This document shows positions 1 to 9,393 of a stretch of DNA of 64,000 nt, in pieces. The position numbers were made by a program, and so were the translations under genes. The DNA lies in assembly GCA_958296025.1 (NCBI GenBank), contig OY282430.1:1116001-1180000 (forward strand), written 5' to 3'. Every line of letters starts with the position of its first letter. The stretch's first letter is position 1. Below the pieces are notes generated by a model. That model saw nothing but the letters and a program-made list of their open reading frames with translations. It did no database searches and was not told where the DNA came from. The DNA is from an uncultured Pseudomonadales bacterium. Its GTDB lineage: Bacteria; Pseudomonadota; Gammaproteobacteria; Pseudomonadales; Azotimanducaceae.

Positions 1-61
1 TCACGTTGCTTCCTCCTGTTGCGAAGGCCAAATTATTGCAGATTGCGCGGGGCTTGGCCGA

Positions 62-736
62 ATGGACGCCGTCTTTTCTTGGCAACCCCTTGAGTTTGTG
101 GGCAGAATGCCGCCTTTGTGGGAAAGCGGGCCTAAATCGGTGGCGGGAGATACGGACCGGGAGTTGGTGCGGCGCGTGAAGGCCGGTGACCGGACCGCGT
201 TCGATGTCCTCTTCGCACGCTACCAGCACAAGATCTGCACCCTGATCGCCCGGCACCTCAGTGACCCGGCGGAAGCGGAGGATGTCGCTCAGGAGGCGTT
301 CGTCAAGGCGTTCCGCGCCCTGCCGAGGTTTCGCGGCGAAAGCTCCTTCTACACTTGGCTCTACCGAATTGCCATCAACGCCGCCCGCAACCATGCGCTG
401 GCGCAAAGCCGCCGCCCGCCATCCGCGGACATCGACGCCGAAGATGCCCAGCACTTGGATGGGGCGCAACGACTCGCCACTGCGGAGACCCCGGAGGCGG
501 TGGCGATGCGCGATGAGTTGGCCGCGGAAATCGATGGCGCCATCGCCGCCTTGCCGGATGATCTGCGCATTGCGCTGACCCTGCGTGAGTTTGAGGGATT
601 GAGCTATGAGCGAATTGCGGCGATCATGGAATGCCCCGTCGGCACAGTTCGCTCGCGCATCTTTCGTGCCCGGGCCGCCATAGATCAGCGCATTGCCCCT
701 TTGCTTGGCGGCGCCCGGAGCGCTGGTGATGGCTAA
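62..736 (+). CDS. rpoE: ECF RNA polymerase sigma factor RpoE/AlgU
   Basis: Extracytoplasmic-function sigma factor directing transcription of envelope-stress genes. Region 2 carries RYQHKICTLIARHL and SFYTWLYRIAINAARNH; region 4 carries LREFEGLSYERIAAIMECP followed by VGTVRSRIFRAR, both nearly matching E. coli RpoE. At 224 aa it is about 30 residues longer than E. coli RpoE (191 aa). ATG 107 and GTG 140 are in-frame starts that would remove most of the extra N-terminus, so the start is uncertain. It is the first gene of a rpoE-rseA-rseB-rseC-degQ cluster, as in Pseudomonas algU-mucABCD. Only 61 bases precede it in the window, so its promoter may lie outside. Function is secure from homology; the start is not. 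Confidence 0.95.
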   Translation: MDAVFSWQPLEFVGRMPPLWESGPKSVAGDTDRELVRRVKAGDRTAFDVLFARYQHKICTLIARHLSDPAEAEDVAQEAFVKAFRALPRFRGESSFYTWLYRIAINAARNHALAQSRRPPSADIDAEDAQHLDGAQRLATAETPEAVAMRDELAAEIDGAIAALPDDLRIALTLREFEGLSYERIAAIMECPVGTVRSRIFRARAAIDQRIAPLLGGARSAGDG

Positions 737-740
737 CTTG

Positions 741-770
741 GGAACTATTGGCCAAGAAAATTGGTCCATA
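741..770 (+). promoter_or_regulatory. possible sigma-E-type promoter between rpoE and rseA
   Basis: GGAACT at 741-746 resembles the sigma-E -35 core (GGAACTT). GTCCATA at 764-770 loosely resembles the -10 (TCTRA-like). The spacer is at the long end of the usual range. The site would give rseA its own stress-inducible transcript. It is a weak match by eye only. Confidence 0.25.
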
Positions 771-788
771 ACTTGTCGGATTTAAGTT

Positions 789-1331
789 ATGTCGGAACAG
801 TTGCGGGAAATTCTCTCCGCCGTCATGGACGGGGAGGCCAGCCAATTTGAGGCGCGTCGGGTGCTCGACGAACTGCGTCGGGATGCGCGGCTGCGGGCGG
901 ATTGGCAGCGCTTCAACCAGGTTTCCGCCTTGTTGCAAGGTGCGTCGGCGGGCGCTAGGCACCGTCTCGCTGACCGGGTTTGGCGGGACCTGCAGGACAG
1001 TTCGCCAACAGCGCCGACGGTTGCGGCGGCAGCGGCGTTTGGCGCGGCCCGTCCGCACACTTGGGGCCGATTGACGGCGGTGGCGGCGGCCTTGACAGCG
1101 GTCGGCCTGTTGCTTGGGGTGCAGTTCACGGATGTTGGGGAAGGGCAGCAGCCCGGGCCGGCACAAGCCGATGCGCCCTTGGCGGCCAGCCAGCAACCCG
1201 CAGCGGCTGAAGACTCGGAGGGAATGCACATCTACCTGATCGAGCACATGCAGCACAAGGCCGTCAACCATCCCGACGTGGCCGCCATGACCAAGTTAGT
1301 GGCCTTTGAGTTGGACGATGGCGGGCCCTGA
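789..1331 (+). CDS. rseA: anti-sigma-E factor RseA/MucA-like
   Basis: Inner-membrane anti-sigma factor that holds RpoE inactive until cut by a DegS-type protease and RseP. Residues 1-50 (start MSEQLREILSAVMDGEAS) form the anti-sigma domain: an acidic helix, then ARRVLDELRRDARLRADW. A single hydrophobic segment near residues 95-113 (TAVAAALTAVGLLLGVQF) is the membrane anchor. The periplasmic tail has YLIEHMQHKAVNHPDVAAM, close to the RseB-binding end of MucA-type proteins. It lies 52 bases after rpoE and before rseB. The gene for RseP, the site-2 protease expected to act on it, is also in this window. Confidence 0.88.
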   Translation: MSEQLREILSAVMDGEASQFEARRVLDELRRDARLRADWQRFNQVSALLQGASAGARHRLADRVWRDLQDSSPTAPTVAAAAAFGAARPHTWGRLTAVAAALTAVGLLLGVQFTDVGEGQQPGPAQADAPLAASQQPAAAEDSEGMHIYLIEHMQHKAVNHPDVAAMTKLVAFELDDGGP

Positions 1332-1385
1332 CCGCGTTGCACCTCGGCTGCATCGGCGCATTCGCCACTAGGAATTGATCCTGTC

Positions 1386-2441
1386 GTGGGGGCTTGGCGC
1401 TTAATTCGCTTCGCTTTTGGCGGCTCGCGCGGCGGTCCGCCGCATTCGGTGCGGCTGCGCTTCGCGGCGTGGCTGGTCGGCGTTTCGGCACCGGTTTGCT
1501 GCCTTGGCGCACCGGCTTGGTTCAACGAGATGAACCGCGCCTTCGCCGAACTGCACTACGACGGGGTGTTCACCTACTTCACCGGCCAGCATCTGGCTAC
1601 GTTGCGCATCGTCCACATGGTGGTGGACGGCGAGCACCAGGAGCGCTTGGTGCATCTGAACGGGCCGCCCCGGGAGGTCATCCGTCGCGGTGATGAGGTC
1701 ACCCAGGTGCTCCTGCCGAAAGACCGCTTCAAGGAGTTAAGCGGCGGCCTCGCTTCCGGCCCCTTGCTGCGCGCCTTTGTCCATCAATTGGACCGGCTTT
1801 CGGGCTATTACGCCATCACTAGCCTTGGTCCGGGACGCATCGCCGGCCGCCCTGTCCAAGGCATCGATCTGAGGGCCAAGGATGACGATCGCTTCGGCCA
1901 CCGCCTGTGGCTCGACCAAGAGCACCGGCTGTTGCTGCGCTCGGAGCTGCTCGACCAGAACGGCCATCGGCTGGAAGTGTTTCAGTTCGCGCAGATCACC
2001 ATCGGCGATGCGGTGGACCCCGCCAACTTGGTGCCGGGCCAGTACCAGGGCGCACAGGCGACCACGCGACGCCTGCCGTCGCCGCGGCCGGCCGCGGCCG
2101 TTCGGCGCAGCCGCAGTTGGCGGGTGGGTTGGATGCCGGCCGGATTTGCCATGGCGACGGCATACATGCGCCGGGCGCCGTTTGCCGATGGGCGGCGCAG
2201 CAAGGCCGTCAACGTGATGATGTACAGCGATGGCTTGGCGGCGTTTTCCGTTTTCGTTGAGGATATGCCCGCCTCCGGGGCCGTCGTTCAGGTTTCCAAG
2301 CTGGGCGCCACCGTCGCCCTGCGGGAGTCCGTGCCCGGCCCATCCGGGCGGCGCGTCTTGGTGACCTTGGTGGGAGAACTGCCGGAGGCCACGGCGCGGC
2401 GGATTGCCCGGTCCGTGCGCTATGCGCCGGAGGCGCAATAA
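1386..2441 (+). CDS. rseB: periplasmic sigma-E regulator RseB/MucB
   Basis: Periplasmic sensor that binds the RseA periplasmic domain and shields it from proteolysis; in known family members it responds to lipopolysaccharide or lipid signals. The 351-aa product has a basic N-terminus and a hydrophobic signal segment (residues ~23-42). The N-terminal RseB domain includes ELHYDGVFTYFTGQHLATLR and LVHLNGPPREVIRRGDEV. The C-terminal domain includes WRVGWMPAGFAMA and VNVMMYSDGLAAFSVFVED. The start is GTG 1386; no better start with a clear ribosome-binding site is visible. It sits between the anti-sigma factor and an rseC-like gene. Confidence 0.9.
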   Translation: MGAWRLIRFAFGGSRGGPPHSVRLRFAAWLVGVSAPVCCLGAPAWFNEMNRAFAELHYDGVFTYFTGQHLATLRIVHMVVDGEHQERLVHLNGPPREVIRRGDEVTQVLLPKDRFKELSGGLASGPLLRAFVHQLDRLSGYYAITSLGPGRIAGRPVQGIDLRAKDDDRFGHRLWLDQEHRLLLRSELLDQNGHRLEVFQFAQITIGDAVDPANLVPGQYQGAQATTRRLPSPRPAAAVRRSRSWRVGWMPAGFAMATAYMRRAPFADGRRSKAVNVMMYSDGLAAFSVFVEDMPASGAVVQVSKLGATVALRESVPGPSGRRVLVTLVGELPEATARRIARSVRYAPEAQ

Positions 2442-2532
2442 AACAACCGCTTGGCAGTATCGAATGGCGCATGAGCAAGGTCAGGCGCACGGGTTAAAAT
2501 TGGCCGATTTGTTCAGTTTCCAACCGGTTAAC

Positions 2533-2952
2533 ATGCTCCTTTGGGGGCGCTTCGGATCTGCATCGAACGGGTTGAACCCAGTGAAGGACGGGATGGTCTT
2601 GATGGTTTTTGCAGCAGCGCAGACGGCTTGGGTTGATGCGTCGGCGGCGCAGTCGCCGCCTTCCGGCTGCTTGGTCTGCCCCTTGGCGGGTCCCGCCGCG
2701 GCAGGCCCGCAGCCGGGGTTGGCTGCGGTGGCCTTGCTCTGCTTCGGGGCACCCTTAGCCTTGCTGCTGTTGGGCGCCGGTCTGACCGCCGCCTTCGCCC
2801 CAGAACAGCCTGGGCTGGCCTTATTGGGCCTCGTCTTTCTCCCCGGCTTGGGCTTGGCGGGGGGCTTGGGCGCCCGGCGGCGCATTGAATCCTGGCTGGC
2901 GCCGGAAATGGGGGCCAGCTCCAACATGGCTCAACAAGGAATCAGCAAGTGA
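2533..2952 (+). CDS. rseC: RseC/MucC-like membrane protein, reduced
   Basis: Called from position between rseB and degQ plus a matching topology. After a short N-terminal region with one CxxC (GCLVC), two hydrophobic segments follow (AAVALLCFGAPLALLLLGAG and ALLGLVFLPGLGLAGGLG), ending in a short basic tail. Canonical RseC has an N-terminal Cys cluster and two membrane helices and modulates sigma-E and the SoxR-reducing system. Here most of the Cys cluster is missing. ATG 2533 gives 139 aa; GTG 2581 gives 123 aa and starts closer to the conserved part. The stop overlaps the degQ start, implying coupling. Family assignment is moderate. Confidence 0.6.
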   Translation: MLLWGRFGSASNGLNPVKDGMVLMVFAAAQTAWVDASAAQSPPSGCLVCPLAGPAAAGPQPGLAAVALLCFGAPLALLLLGAGLTAAFAPEQPGLALLGLVFLPGLGLAGGLGARRRIESWLAPEMGASSNMAQQGISK

Positions 2953-4316
2953 AGGAAAAACTCCTATTGGCGGCCGGTGGCGTGCTGCTCAGCGTCGGGG
3001 CTTGGGCGGCGGAATTGCCGGACTTCACCGAATTGGTGGCGGAGAACTCCGAATCCGTCGTCAACATCAGCACGGTGCGGCGCATGAAGCGGGGGGAGCG
3101 CCAATGGCGGGACATTGAGGAGTTTTTCCGCGGTCTGCCGCGGCAAGGCCCCATCCCCTATCCGCGCCCCCGCTCCCTGGGCTCCGGCTTCATCATCAGC
3201 GAGGACGGCTACATTCTGACCAACAACCATGTGGTGGAGGACGCCGAGGAGATTCTGGTCCGCTTCAGCGACCGCCGCGAACTGGCCGCCGAACTGATCG
3301 GTGCGGACAGGCGCTCGGACTTGGCGGTGTTGAAGGTGGAGGCGGAAGATCTGCCCAAGGTGCGCTTGGGCAGATCTGAGGATCTGCAGGTGGGCGCTTG
3401 GGTGCTGGCCATCGGCTCGCCCTTCGGCTTCGACTATTCGGTGACGGCTGGCATCGTCAGCGCCAAGGGGCGCAGCCTGCCCACCGAGGAAAACGAGAAC
3501 TACGTCCCCTTCATCCAGACTGACGTGGCCATCAATCCCGGCAACTCCGGTGGTCCCCTGTTCAACCTAGATGGCGAAGTGGTGGGCATCAACTCGCAGA
3601 TCTACTCCAGGTCCGGCGGCTTCATGGGCGTCTCCTTCGCCATCCCCATAGACGTGGCGATGGAGGTGGCGGCTCAACTCAAGGCCAACGGGCGCGTCTC
3701 CCGGGGCTGGCTGGGGGTGGTCATTCAGGAGGTCAGCCGCGAGTTGGCCGAAAGTTTCGGCTTGGACCGTCCCCACGGCGCCCTCATCAGCGAGGTCTTG
3801 GCGGACAGCCCGGCGGAGCAGGGCGGCCTGCGCACCGGAGACATCATCACCGAGTTCAACGGCAACACCATCGACCGCTCCTTTGAACTGCCCCATCTGG
3901 TGGGCCGCACGGCGGCGGACTCCGCGGCCGAACTCGTCGTGATGCGGGATGGCAGGCGGCAGAAGCTGCAGGTTCAGATCGGCGAGTTGGCGGATGCGGA
4001 AGCCGGCGAAGCGCCGCGGCGGCGGGGCGGCGACGGGAAGCCCTCCGCCCTCGGCTTGGGGCTGGAGAATGTGCCGGATGCGGTGCTGGACCGCTTGAAC
4101 TTGGATGGCGGCGTACGAGTGGTGCAGGCGCAGGGCCCGGCGGCGGAGTCCGGCATCCGCGTCGGCGACATCATCACCCGGCTCAACAACCAGCCGGTAA
4201 AGGATCTCGACGGCTTCATGGCGATCGCTAGCTCCCTGCCCAAGGGCCGCCGCATCCCGGCGCTGATCGTGCGCGGCGACGTGCAGACCTTCGTGCCCTT
4301 GATCGTGCCGGAGTAG
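2949..4316 (+). CDS. degQ: periplasmic serine protease DegQ/MucD (HtrA family)
   Basis: Periplasmic protease/chaperone that degrades misfolded envelope proteins. A signal peptide (residues 1-20, ending AWA) precedes a trypsin-like domain with His94 (TNNHVVED), Asp124 (RRSDLAVLK) and Ser200 (NPGNSGGPL). Two PDZ domains follow (about 250-345 and 365-450). The position after rseC matches mucD of Pseudomonas. The start is GTG 2949, overlapping the rseC stop by 4 bases. Protein quality control is fitting at the end of a sigma-E cluster. The stop codon region doubles as the ribosome-binding site of lepA. Confidence 0.95.
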   Translation: MKEKLLLAAGGVLLSVGAWAAELPDFTELVAENSESVVNISTVRRMKRGERQWRDIEEFFRGLPRQGPIPYPRPRSLGSGFIISEDGYILTNNHVVEDAEEILVRFSDRRELAAELIGADRRSDLAVLKVEAEDLPKVRLGRSEDLQVGAWVLAIGSPFGFDYSVTAGIVSAKGRSLPTEENENYVPFIQTDVAINPGNSGGPLFNLDGEVVGINSQIYSRSGGFMGVSFAIPIDVAMEVAAQLKANGRVSRGWLGVVIQEVSRELAESFGLDRPHGALISEVLADSPAEQGGLRTGDIITEFNGNTIDRSFELPHLVGRTAADSAAELVVMRDGRRQKLQVQIGELADAEAGEAPRRRGGDGKPSALGLGLENVPDAVLDRLNLDGGVRVVQAQGPAAESGIRVGDIITRLNNQPVKDLDGFMAIASSLPKGRRIPALIVRGDVQTFVPLIVPE

Positions 4317-4323
4317 GGCGCTG
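4310..4323 (+). promoter_or_regulatory. ribosome-binding site and CTG start of lepA
   Basis: GGAG at 4310-4313 sits inside the last sense codons of degQ, followed after 7 bases by CTG at 4321-4323. In the lepA frame an in-frame TGA lies at 4300-4302, and there is no ATG, GTG or TTG between it and 4420. The next ATG (4420) would delete the GTP-binding P-loop. CTG is therefore the best-supported initiation codon. Confidence 0.7.
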
Positions 4324-6114
4324 GCCAGCCTCGACCACATCCGCAACTTCTCGATCATCGCCCACATCGATCACGGCAAATCGACCCTTTCCGACCGCCT
4401 GATTCAACTCTGCGGCGGCTTGAGCGGGCGGGACATGGCGGCCCAGGTGCTGGACTCCATGGACTTGGAGCGGGAGCGGGGCATCACCATCAAGGCGCAG
4501 TGCGTGACGCTTCAGCATGTCGCGGCCGATGGCCGCGTCCATCAGCTGAACTTCATCGACACGCCGGGGCATGTGGACTTCAGCTACGAGGTGTCGCGTT
4601 CCCTAGCCGCCTGCGAAGGCGCTTTGTTGGTGGTGGACGCCGCCCAGGGGGTGGAGGCGCAGTCGGTGGCCAATTGCTACACCGCCATTGAGCAGGGGCT
4701 GGAGGTGCTGCCGGTGCTGAATAAGATCGATCTGCCCCAAGCGGACCCGGCCGCCGCAGCCCGGGAGATCGAGGAGATCATCGGCCTGCCGGCCGACGAG
4801 GCCCTTTGCGTCAGCGCCAAGACCGGCGCCGGGGTGCCGGAGCTGCTCGAGACCTTGGTGCAGCGCATACCGCCGCCGCAAGGGGATGCCCAAGGGCCGC
4901 TGCAGGCGCTCATCATCGACTCCTGGTTCGACAATTACCTAGGCATCGTCTCCTTGGTGCGGGTGATGCACGGGCGGGTGGCCAAGGGCGACCGCATCAC
5001 CGTCAAATCCACGGGCCAGACGCATGTGGTGGATGAGGTGGGCTGCTTCACCCCGAAGCGGCAAGCCAAGGACGGGCTTAGCGCCGGGGAGGTGGGCTTC
5101 ATCGCCGCCGGCATCAAGGACATCCGCGGCGCCTCCGTGGGGGACACCATCGCCCCGGCCCGCCACGAGGCGGTGGCGCAGCTGCCGGGCTTCGCACCCG
5201 TGAAGCCACAGGTGTATGCCGGCCTGTTCCCGGTGGACTCCGGCCAGTTTGAGGACTTCCGTGATGCCTTGGCCAAGCTGGGCCTCAACGACGCCTCGCT
5301 GTTCCACGAACCGGAAACCTCCGACGCCTTAGGCTTAGGCTTCCGCTGCGGCTTTCTTGGCCTGCTGCACATGGAGATCGTGCAGGAGCGCTTGGAACGG
5401 GAATATGGTCTGAGCCTCATCAGCTCGGCGCCGACGGTGGTTTACGAGGTGGTGCGCCCGGACGGGTCCGTCATCCGGGTGGACAATCCCTCCCAACTGC
5501 CGGGTCAGTACGCCGAGATCCGCGAGCCCATCGCCGTCGCCACCATCCTCACGCCGGAAGAGTTCGTCGGCCCCGTCATCAGCCTGTGCGTGGAGCGGCG
5601 CGGGGTGCAGAAGAACATGCAATTTTCCTCCGGGCAGGTCTCCATGGTTTGGGAATTGCCGATGAACGAAGTGGTCATGGACTTTTTTGATAAACTCAAA
5701 TCCGTCAGCCGCGGCTTCGCCTCCTTGGACTATGGCTTCGACCGCTTCCAAGCGTCGAAGCTGGTCAGGCTGGACATGCTGATCAACGGTGAGCGGGTGG
5801 ATGCGCTGGCCACCATCACCCACAGGGACAATGCCCCGCGCTTGGGCCGCCAGTTAGCCGAGAAGATGAAGCAACTGATTCCGAGGCAGCTTTTCGACGT
5901 GGCCATCCAAGCCGCCATCGGCGGCCGGATCATCGCCCGGCAGACGGTCAAGGCGCTGCGCAAGGACGTCACCGCCAAGCTCTACGGCGGTGATGTCACC
6001 CGCAAGATGAAGCTCTTGGAGAAGCAGAAGGCCGGCAAGAAGCGCATGAAGCAGCTGGGCCGGGTGGAGATTCCCCAAGAGGCCTTTCTCGCCGCCCTGC
6101 AGTTGCAGCGCTGA
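4321..6114 (+). CDS. lepA: elongation factor 4 (LepA), translational GTPase
   Basis: Ribosome-associated translational GTPase. From CTG 4321 the product is 597 aa (E. coli 599), beginning [20 protein letters not shown], which contains the G1 P-loop. RGITIK is G2, DTPGHVD is G3 and NKIDLP is G4. EF-G-like domains III and V and the LepA-specific C-terminal domain ([20 protein letters not shown]) follow. Starting at ATG 4420 would lose G1 and 33 conserved residues, so a rare CTG start is inferred; an upstream sequencing error is the alternative. It begins 4 bases after the degQ stop, suggesting co-transcription. Confidence 0.95.
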   Translation: MASLDHIRNFSIIAHIDHGKSTLSDRLIQLCGGLSGRDMAAQVLDSMDLERERGITIKAQCVTLQHVAADGRVHQLNFIDTPGHVDFSYEVSRSLAACEGALLVVDAAQGVEAQSVANCYTAIEQGLEVLPVLNKIDLPQADPAAAAREIEEIIGLPADEALCVSAKTGAGVPELLETLVQRIPPPQGDAQGPLQALIIDSWFDNYLGIVSLVRVMHGRVAKGDRITVKSTGQTHVVDEVGCFTPKRQAKDGLSAGEVGFIAAGIKDIRGASVGDTIAPARHEAVAQLPGFAPVKPQVYAGLFPVDSGQFEDFRDALAKLGLNDASLFHEPETSDALGLGFRCGFLGLLHMEIVQERLEREYGLSLISSAPTVVYEVVRPDGSVIRVDNPSQLPGQYAEIREPIAVATILTPEEFVGPVISLCVERRGVQKNMQFSSGQVSMVWELPMNEVVMDFFDKLKSVSRGFASLDYGFDRFQASKLVRLDMLINGERVDALATITHRDNAPRLGRQLAEKMKQLIPRQLFDVAIQAAIGGRIIARQTVKALRKDVTAKLYGGDVTRKMKLLEKQKAGKKRMKQLGRVEIPQEAFLAALQLQR

Positions 6115-6211
6115 GCGTTCCTGAACGTAGGAAAACGCAACCCATGAGCCCATCAGGCAGCCTTGCCGCGTCCGCTCTTCGGGCGGCGGCGCTGTCCGGC
6201 TAGAGCAACGC
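6115..6211 (+). other. lepA-lepB intergenic with stem-loop
   Basis: GCGTTCCT at 6115-6122 can pair with AGG and AACGC ending near 6140, forming an interrupted hairpin. No T-run follows, so it is not a standard terminator. The rest shows no recognisable gene. Confidence 0.3.
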
Positions 6212-6994
6212 ATGGACATCGACTTTCCCTTGGTGCTGACTTGGGCGGTGCTCATCAGCGGCGCCATTTGGCTGGTGGACAGCCTAGCCTTCAAGCGCCG
6301 CCGCTCGGCAAGGGCCGCCAAGGCGAAGCAGCCGGATAAGGACCCGATCATCGTGGACTACGCCCGCTCCTTCTTCCCGGTGCTGCTTTTGGTGCTGACG
6401 CTGCGCAGCTTTCTCGCCGAGCCTTACCAGATTCCTTCGGAATCCATGGTGCCGACCCTGGAGGTTGGGGACTTCATCCTAGTCAACAAGTACGCCTACG
6501 GCATGCGGCTACCGGTGCTGGGCACCAAGATCCTGGATGTGGGCGCCCCGGCCCGCGGGGACATCATGGTGTTCATTCCGCCGCATGACTCCCGCTACTT
6601 CATCAAGCGGGTCATCGGCCTGCCGGGGGACCACATCCTTTACCAAGACAAAGCCCTCTACATCAACGGCGAACGGGCCACCTACCAGTTCGTGCGGGAG
6701 TTTGACGACCATATTGGCGGCGCCGCGGTGCCGGTGCGGGAGTACCGGGAAGTCTTGGGGGACGCCAGCCACCCCACCTACCGCTATCCGGTCGAGGATC
6801 GCAACGGCGAGTGGCTAGTGCCGGACGCTGCCTACTTCGTCATGGGGGATAACCGCGACCGCAGCGACGACAGCCGCCGCTGGAAGTTTGTCTCCGAAGA
6901 CAAGATCGTCGGCCGGGCGGTGGCCATTTGGGTGCATAAGGACCCGGGCCTGCATCTGCCGACCTTCGCCCGCAACGGTTGGCTGACCTATTGA
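6212..6994 (+). CDS. lepB: signal peptidase I
   Basis: Inner-membrane leader peptidase that cleaves signal peptides of exported proteins. Two N-terminal hydrophobic segments (residues ~6-24 and ~54-70) precede the catalytic Ser78 in IPSESMVPTL and Lys132 in RYFIKRVIGLPGD. The late box VMGDNRDRSDDSRRW is typical of the S26 family. The length of 260 aa is shorter than E. coli LepB (324 aa). It sits between lepA and rnc, the conserved gammaproteobacterial order. Its products include maturation of the many exported proteins in this window. Confidence 0.95.
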   Translation: MDIDFPLVLTWAVLISGAIWLVDSLAFKRRRSARAAKAKQPDKDPIIVDYARSFFPVLLLVLTLRSFLAEPYQIPSESMVPTLEVGDFILVNKYAYGMRLPVLGTKILDVGAPARGDIMVFIPPHDSRYFIKRVIGLPGDHILYQDKALYINGERATYQFVREFDDHIGGAAVPVREYREVLGDASHPTYRYPVEDRNGEWLVPDAAYFVMGDNRDRSDDSRRWKFVSEDKIVGRAVAIWVHKDPGLHLPTFARNGWLTY

Positions 6995-7002
6995 ACGCGC
7001 CC

Positions 7003-7743
7003 ATGGCGGTGACGGCGGAATCCGAGCCCGCCCCGCAACCCGCCTCGCAGTTGGGCCGCGGCCTGCGCCTGGATGCGCTGCAGCGCAAACTGGGCTATGC
7101 GTTCGAGGATGTGAACCTGCTGGTGCGGGCGCTGACCCACAAGAGCGCTTCAGCCGGGCGCAGCAACGAACGGCTCGAATACCTCGGCGATGCGGTGCTC
7201 AGCTACGTCGTGGCGGCCCACTTGCATGAGGCCCTGGCGCAAGCGCCGGAAAGCGCCCTGACGCTGGGCCGCGCCGCCTTGGTCAAGGGCGGCGCCTTGG
7301 CGGAAATCGCCCAATCGCTGGGCTTGGGCGCACACTTGGCTGTCGGCGTGGGCGAGATGCGCTCCGCGGAGCATCTTAGCGCCTCCATTCTGGCCGATGC
7401 CTTGGAGGCCCTCATCGGCGCGGTGCATGAGGACGGCGGCATTGAGGCCGCTCGTGCCTTGGTGGTCCGTCTATGGAAAGAGCGATTGGCGGGTGCGCCG
7501 GCCGCCGCCAAGGACGCCAAGTCCGCCCTGCAGGAATTCGTGCAGGCGCGGGCGCTGCCCTTGCCGGCCTATGCAGTCGTCGAGCAAACCGGCCCCAAGC
7601 ACACCCCCCGCTTCGTGGTCGCCTGCGAGGTCGCCGCACTCCGCCTTCTGGCCACCGGAACGGCCGGCAGCCGCAAGCAGGCGGAGCAACGGGCGGCGGC
7701 GGCGGTGCTCAGCCAAGCCGGAGCGGCCGATGGATCCAGTTGA
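7003..7743 (+). CDS. rnc: ribonuclease III
   Basis: Double-strand-specific endoribonuclease for rRNA and mRNA processing. The RNase III signature NERLEYLGDAVLSYVVA and the second acidic site (SILADALEALIGAV) hold the metal-binding Glu/Asp residues. A C-terminal double-stranded-RNA-binding domain begins at ALQEFVQARALPLPAYAVVE. ATG 7003 is used; TTG 6991 overlaps the lepB stop (TTGA) and would add four residues, so either is possible. The 3' end overlaps era by 14 bases, continuing the tightly coupled lepB-rnc-era-recO series. Confidence 0.94.
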   Translation: MAVTAESEPAPQPASQLGRGLRLDALQRKLGYAFEDVNLLVRALTHKSASAGRSNERLEYLGDAVLSYVVAAHLHEALAQAPESALTLGRAALVKGGALAEIAQSLGLGAHLAVGVGEMRSAEHLSASILADALEALIGAVHEDGGIEAARALVVRLWKERLAGAPAAAKDAKSALQEFVQARALPLPAYAVVEQTGPKHTPRFVVACEVAALRLLATGTAGSRKQAEQRAAAAVLSQAGAADGSS

Positions 7744-8626
7744 GCGCTGCGGCCATGTGGCCATCGCCGGGCGGCCCAACGTGGGCAAGTCCACCCTGCT
7801 CAATCGGCTCTTGGGGCAAAAGCTCGCCATCACTTCGAGAAAGCCGCAGACCACTAGGCGCAACCTGCTCGGCATCGACACCGACGGGGCGCACCAAGCC
7901 ATCTACGTCGATACGCCGGGCATCCACGGCGGCCTGCACCGGGCCCTCAACCGAGCCATGGTGGGCAGCGCCAAGGCGGCCTTGGCACAGGTGGACCTGG
8001 TGGTGATGCTGCTGGACCGGGATCGGCTGGTACAGGGGGACAAAATAGTGCTGCGGGAGTTGCGCCGGGTGCGCAAGCCGGCCTTCGCCCTGATCAACAA
8101 GATCGACCTGCTGGCTGACAAGAGCCGCCTGCTGCCGACCATGGCCTGGTTGGGGGGAACCGGCCTGTTCGCTGAAATTCTGCCGACGTCGGCGCTGCGT
8201 GGCGAGGGGGTGGAGACCTTCCGCAGCTTGGTGTTTCGGTGCCTGCCGCCGGGGCCGCATCTGTTTCCGACGGATCAGCTCACCGATCAGAGCGAACGCT
8301 TTCTAAGCGCCGAGATCGTCCGCGAGAAGCTCATGCGGCGGCTTGGCGATGAACTGCCACATCGCACCGCGGTGGCCATTGAGGGGTTCAAGGAGGCGCC
8401 GGGGCTGGTCCATGTGCAGGCGCAGATCGTCGTCGAGAGCCCCGGTCAGAAGCGCATCGTCATCGGCAGGAGCGGCGCCAAGCTCAAATCCATGGCCCGG
8501 GAGGCGCGTCTGGACATGGAGCGGCTGTTGGGCCGTCGGGTGATGTTGGATGTGTGGGTTAAGGTGCGCTCCGGCTGGTCGAACAATCCGGCCAGCGTCG
8601 CGAAACTGGGCGTTGGCGCCTCGTGA
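7730..8626 (+). CDS. era: GTPase Era
   Basis: Essential GTPase that binds the 3' end of 16S rRNA during 30S assembly. G1 is GRPNVGKS (residues 14-21), switch/G2 lies in KPQTTRRN, G3 is DTPG and G4 is NKID. The C-terminal KH domain contains GQKRIVIGRSGAKLKSMARE. The length of 298 aa is normal (E. coli 301). The reading frame is open far upstream, but homology and an ATG place the start at 7730, inside the 3' end of rnc. The stop overlaps the recO start. Confidence 0.95.
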   Translation: MDPVERCGHVAIAGRPNVGKSTLLNRLLGQKLAITSRKPQTTRRNLLGIDTDGAHQAIYVDTPGIHGGLHRALNRAMVGSAKAALAQVDLVVMLLDRDRLVQGDKIVLRELRRVRKPAFALINKIDLLADKSRLLPTMAWLGGTGLFAEILPTSALRGEGVETFRSLVFRCLPPGPHLFPTDQLTDQSERFLSAEIVREKLMRRLGDELPHRTAVAIEGFKEAPGLVHVQAQIVVESPGQKRIVIGRSGAKLKSMAREARLDMERLLGRRVMLDVWVKVRSGWSNNPASVAKLGVGAS

Positions 8627-9393
8627 ACCGCATCCAGGATGAACGGGCCATCGTGCTGCACAGCCGGCCCTATCGAGAGTCCAGCCTCATCGTGCAGTTC
8701 CTCACCGAGGGGCACGGACGCATTGCCGCCGTCGCCAAGGGGGTGCGCGGGCGCAAGCGCGGCCACAGCCTGCACCCTTTTTACCAAGGCCTGCTGAGTT
8801 GCGCGGGACGCAGCGCCCTCGTCTCCCTGCACCGCTTCGACCTCGACGAGGGCCGCTGGTTCACCGGCAACGACATCGCTCTGGCCTCCTATGTGGCCGA
8901 ACTGGTCATGCGCCTGACCAAGGAGTGGGAGCCGTCGCCGCGGCTGTTCGCCGGCGTTGCCGAAGCCTTGGGCCAGTTGGCCGCAGATGGCTCGCCCGTC
9001 GCCGCACAGACCTGCCTGCGCCGCTTCGAGAAGCTCCTGCTGGAGGAGCTCGGCTACGGCTTGGACTTCGCTAGGGACGCCGGCACAGGCGCCGGCCTGG
9101 ATGCCACTGCTTGGTATCAGCTGGTGCCGGAGTCCGGTTTTGTCGCTGGCCCGCCGGGGGAGGGCTATTCCGGCGAAGCCTTGCTCGACATCGACCAAGG
9201 GTGTTTCGCAGCGCCGGCCGTGCGCAGGGCCGCCAAGGCCATCTTCCGCGGCTTGCTTGCCTCCCACCTTGGTCCCGCGCCCTTGCTGAGCCGCCGGCTG
9301 TACCGCCCGGCCAACGTCCATCGGCAAGCCGCTTGCCGCACAGGGCGGGAAGAGCCAATATCCGCCTCCAGCATTGCGGTCCCTGGTGAGTGA
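8623..9393 (+). CDS. recO: DNA repair protein RecO
   Basis: Recombination mediator of the RecFOR pathway that helps load RecA on SSB-coated single strands. The N-terminal OB-fold carries AIVLHSRPYRESSLIVQFLT and GRIAAVAKGVRGRK. The helical C-terminal domain shows FEKLLLEELGYGLDF. The start is GTG 8623, overlapping the era stop by 4 bases. In many relatives pdxJ follows recO; here relA follows instead, with its start overlapping the recO stop. Confidence 0.92.
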   Translation: MNRIQDERAIVLHSRPYRESSLIVQFLTEGHGRIAAVAKGVRGRKRGHSLHPFYQGLLSCAGRSALVSLHRFDLDEGRWFTGNDIALASYVAELVMRLTKEWEPSPRLFAGVAEALGQLAADGSPVAAQTCLRRFEKLLLEELGYGLDFARDAGTGAGLDATAWYQLVPESGFVAGPPGEGYSGEALLDIDQGCFAAPAVRRAAKAIFRGLLASHLGPAPLLSRRLYRPANVHRQAACRTGREEPISASSIAVPGE

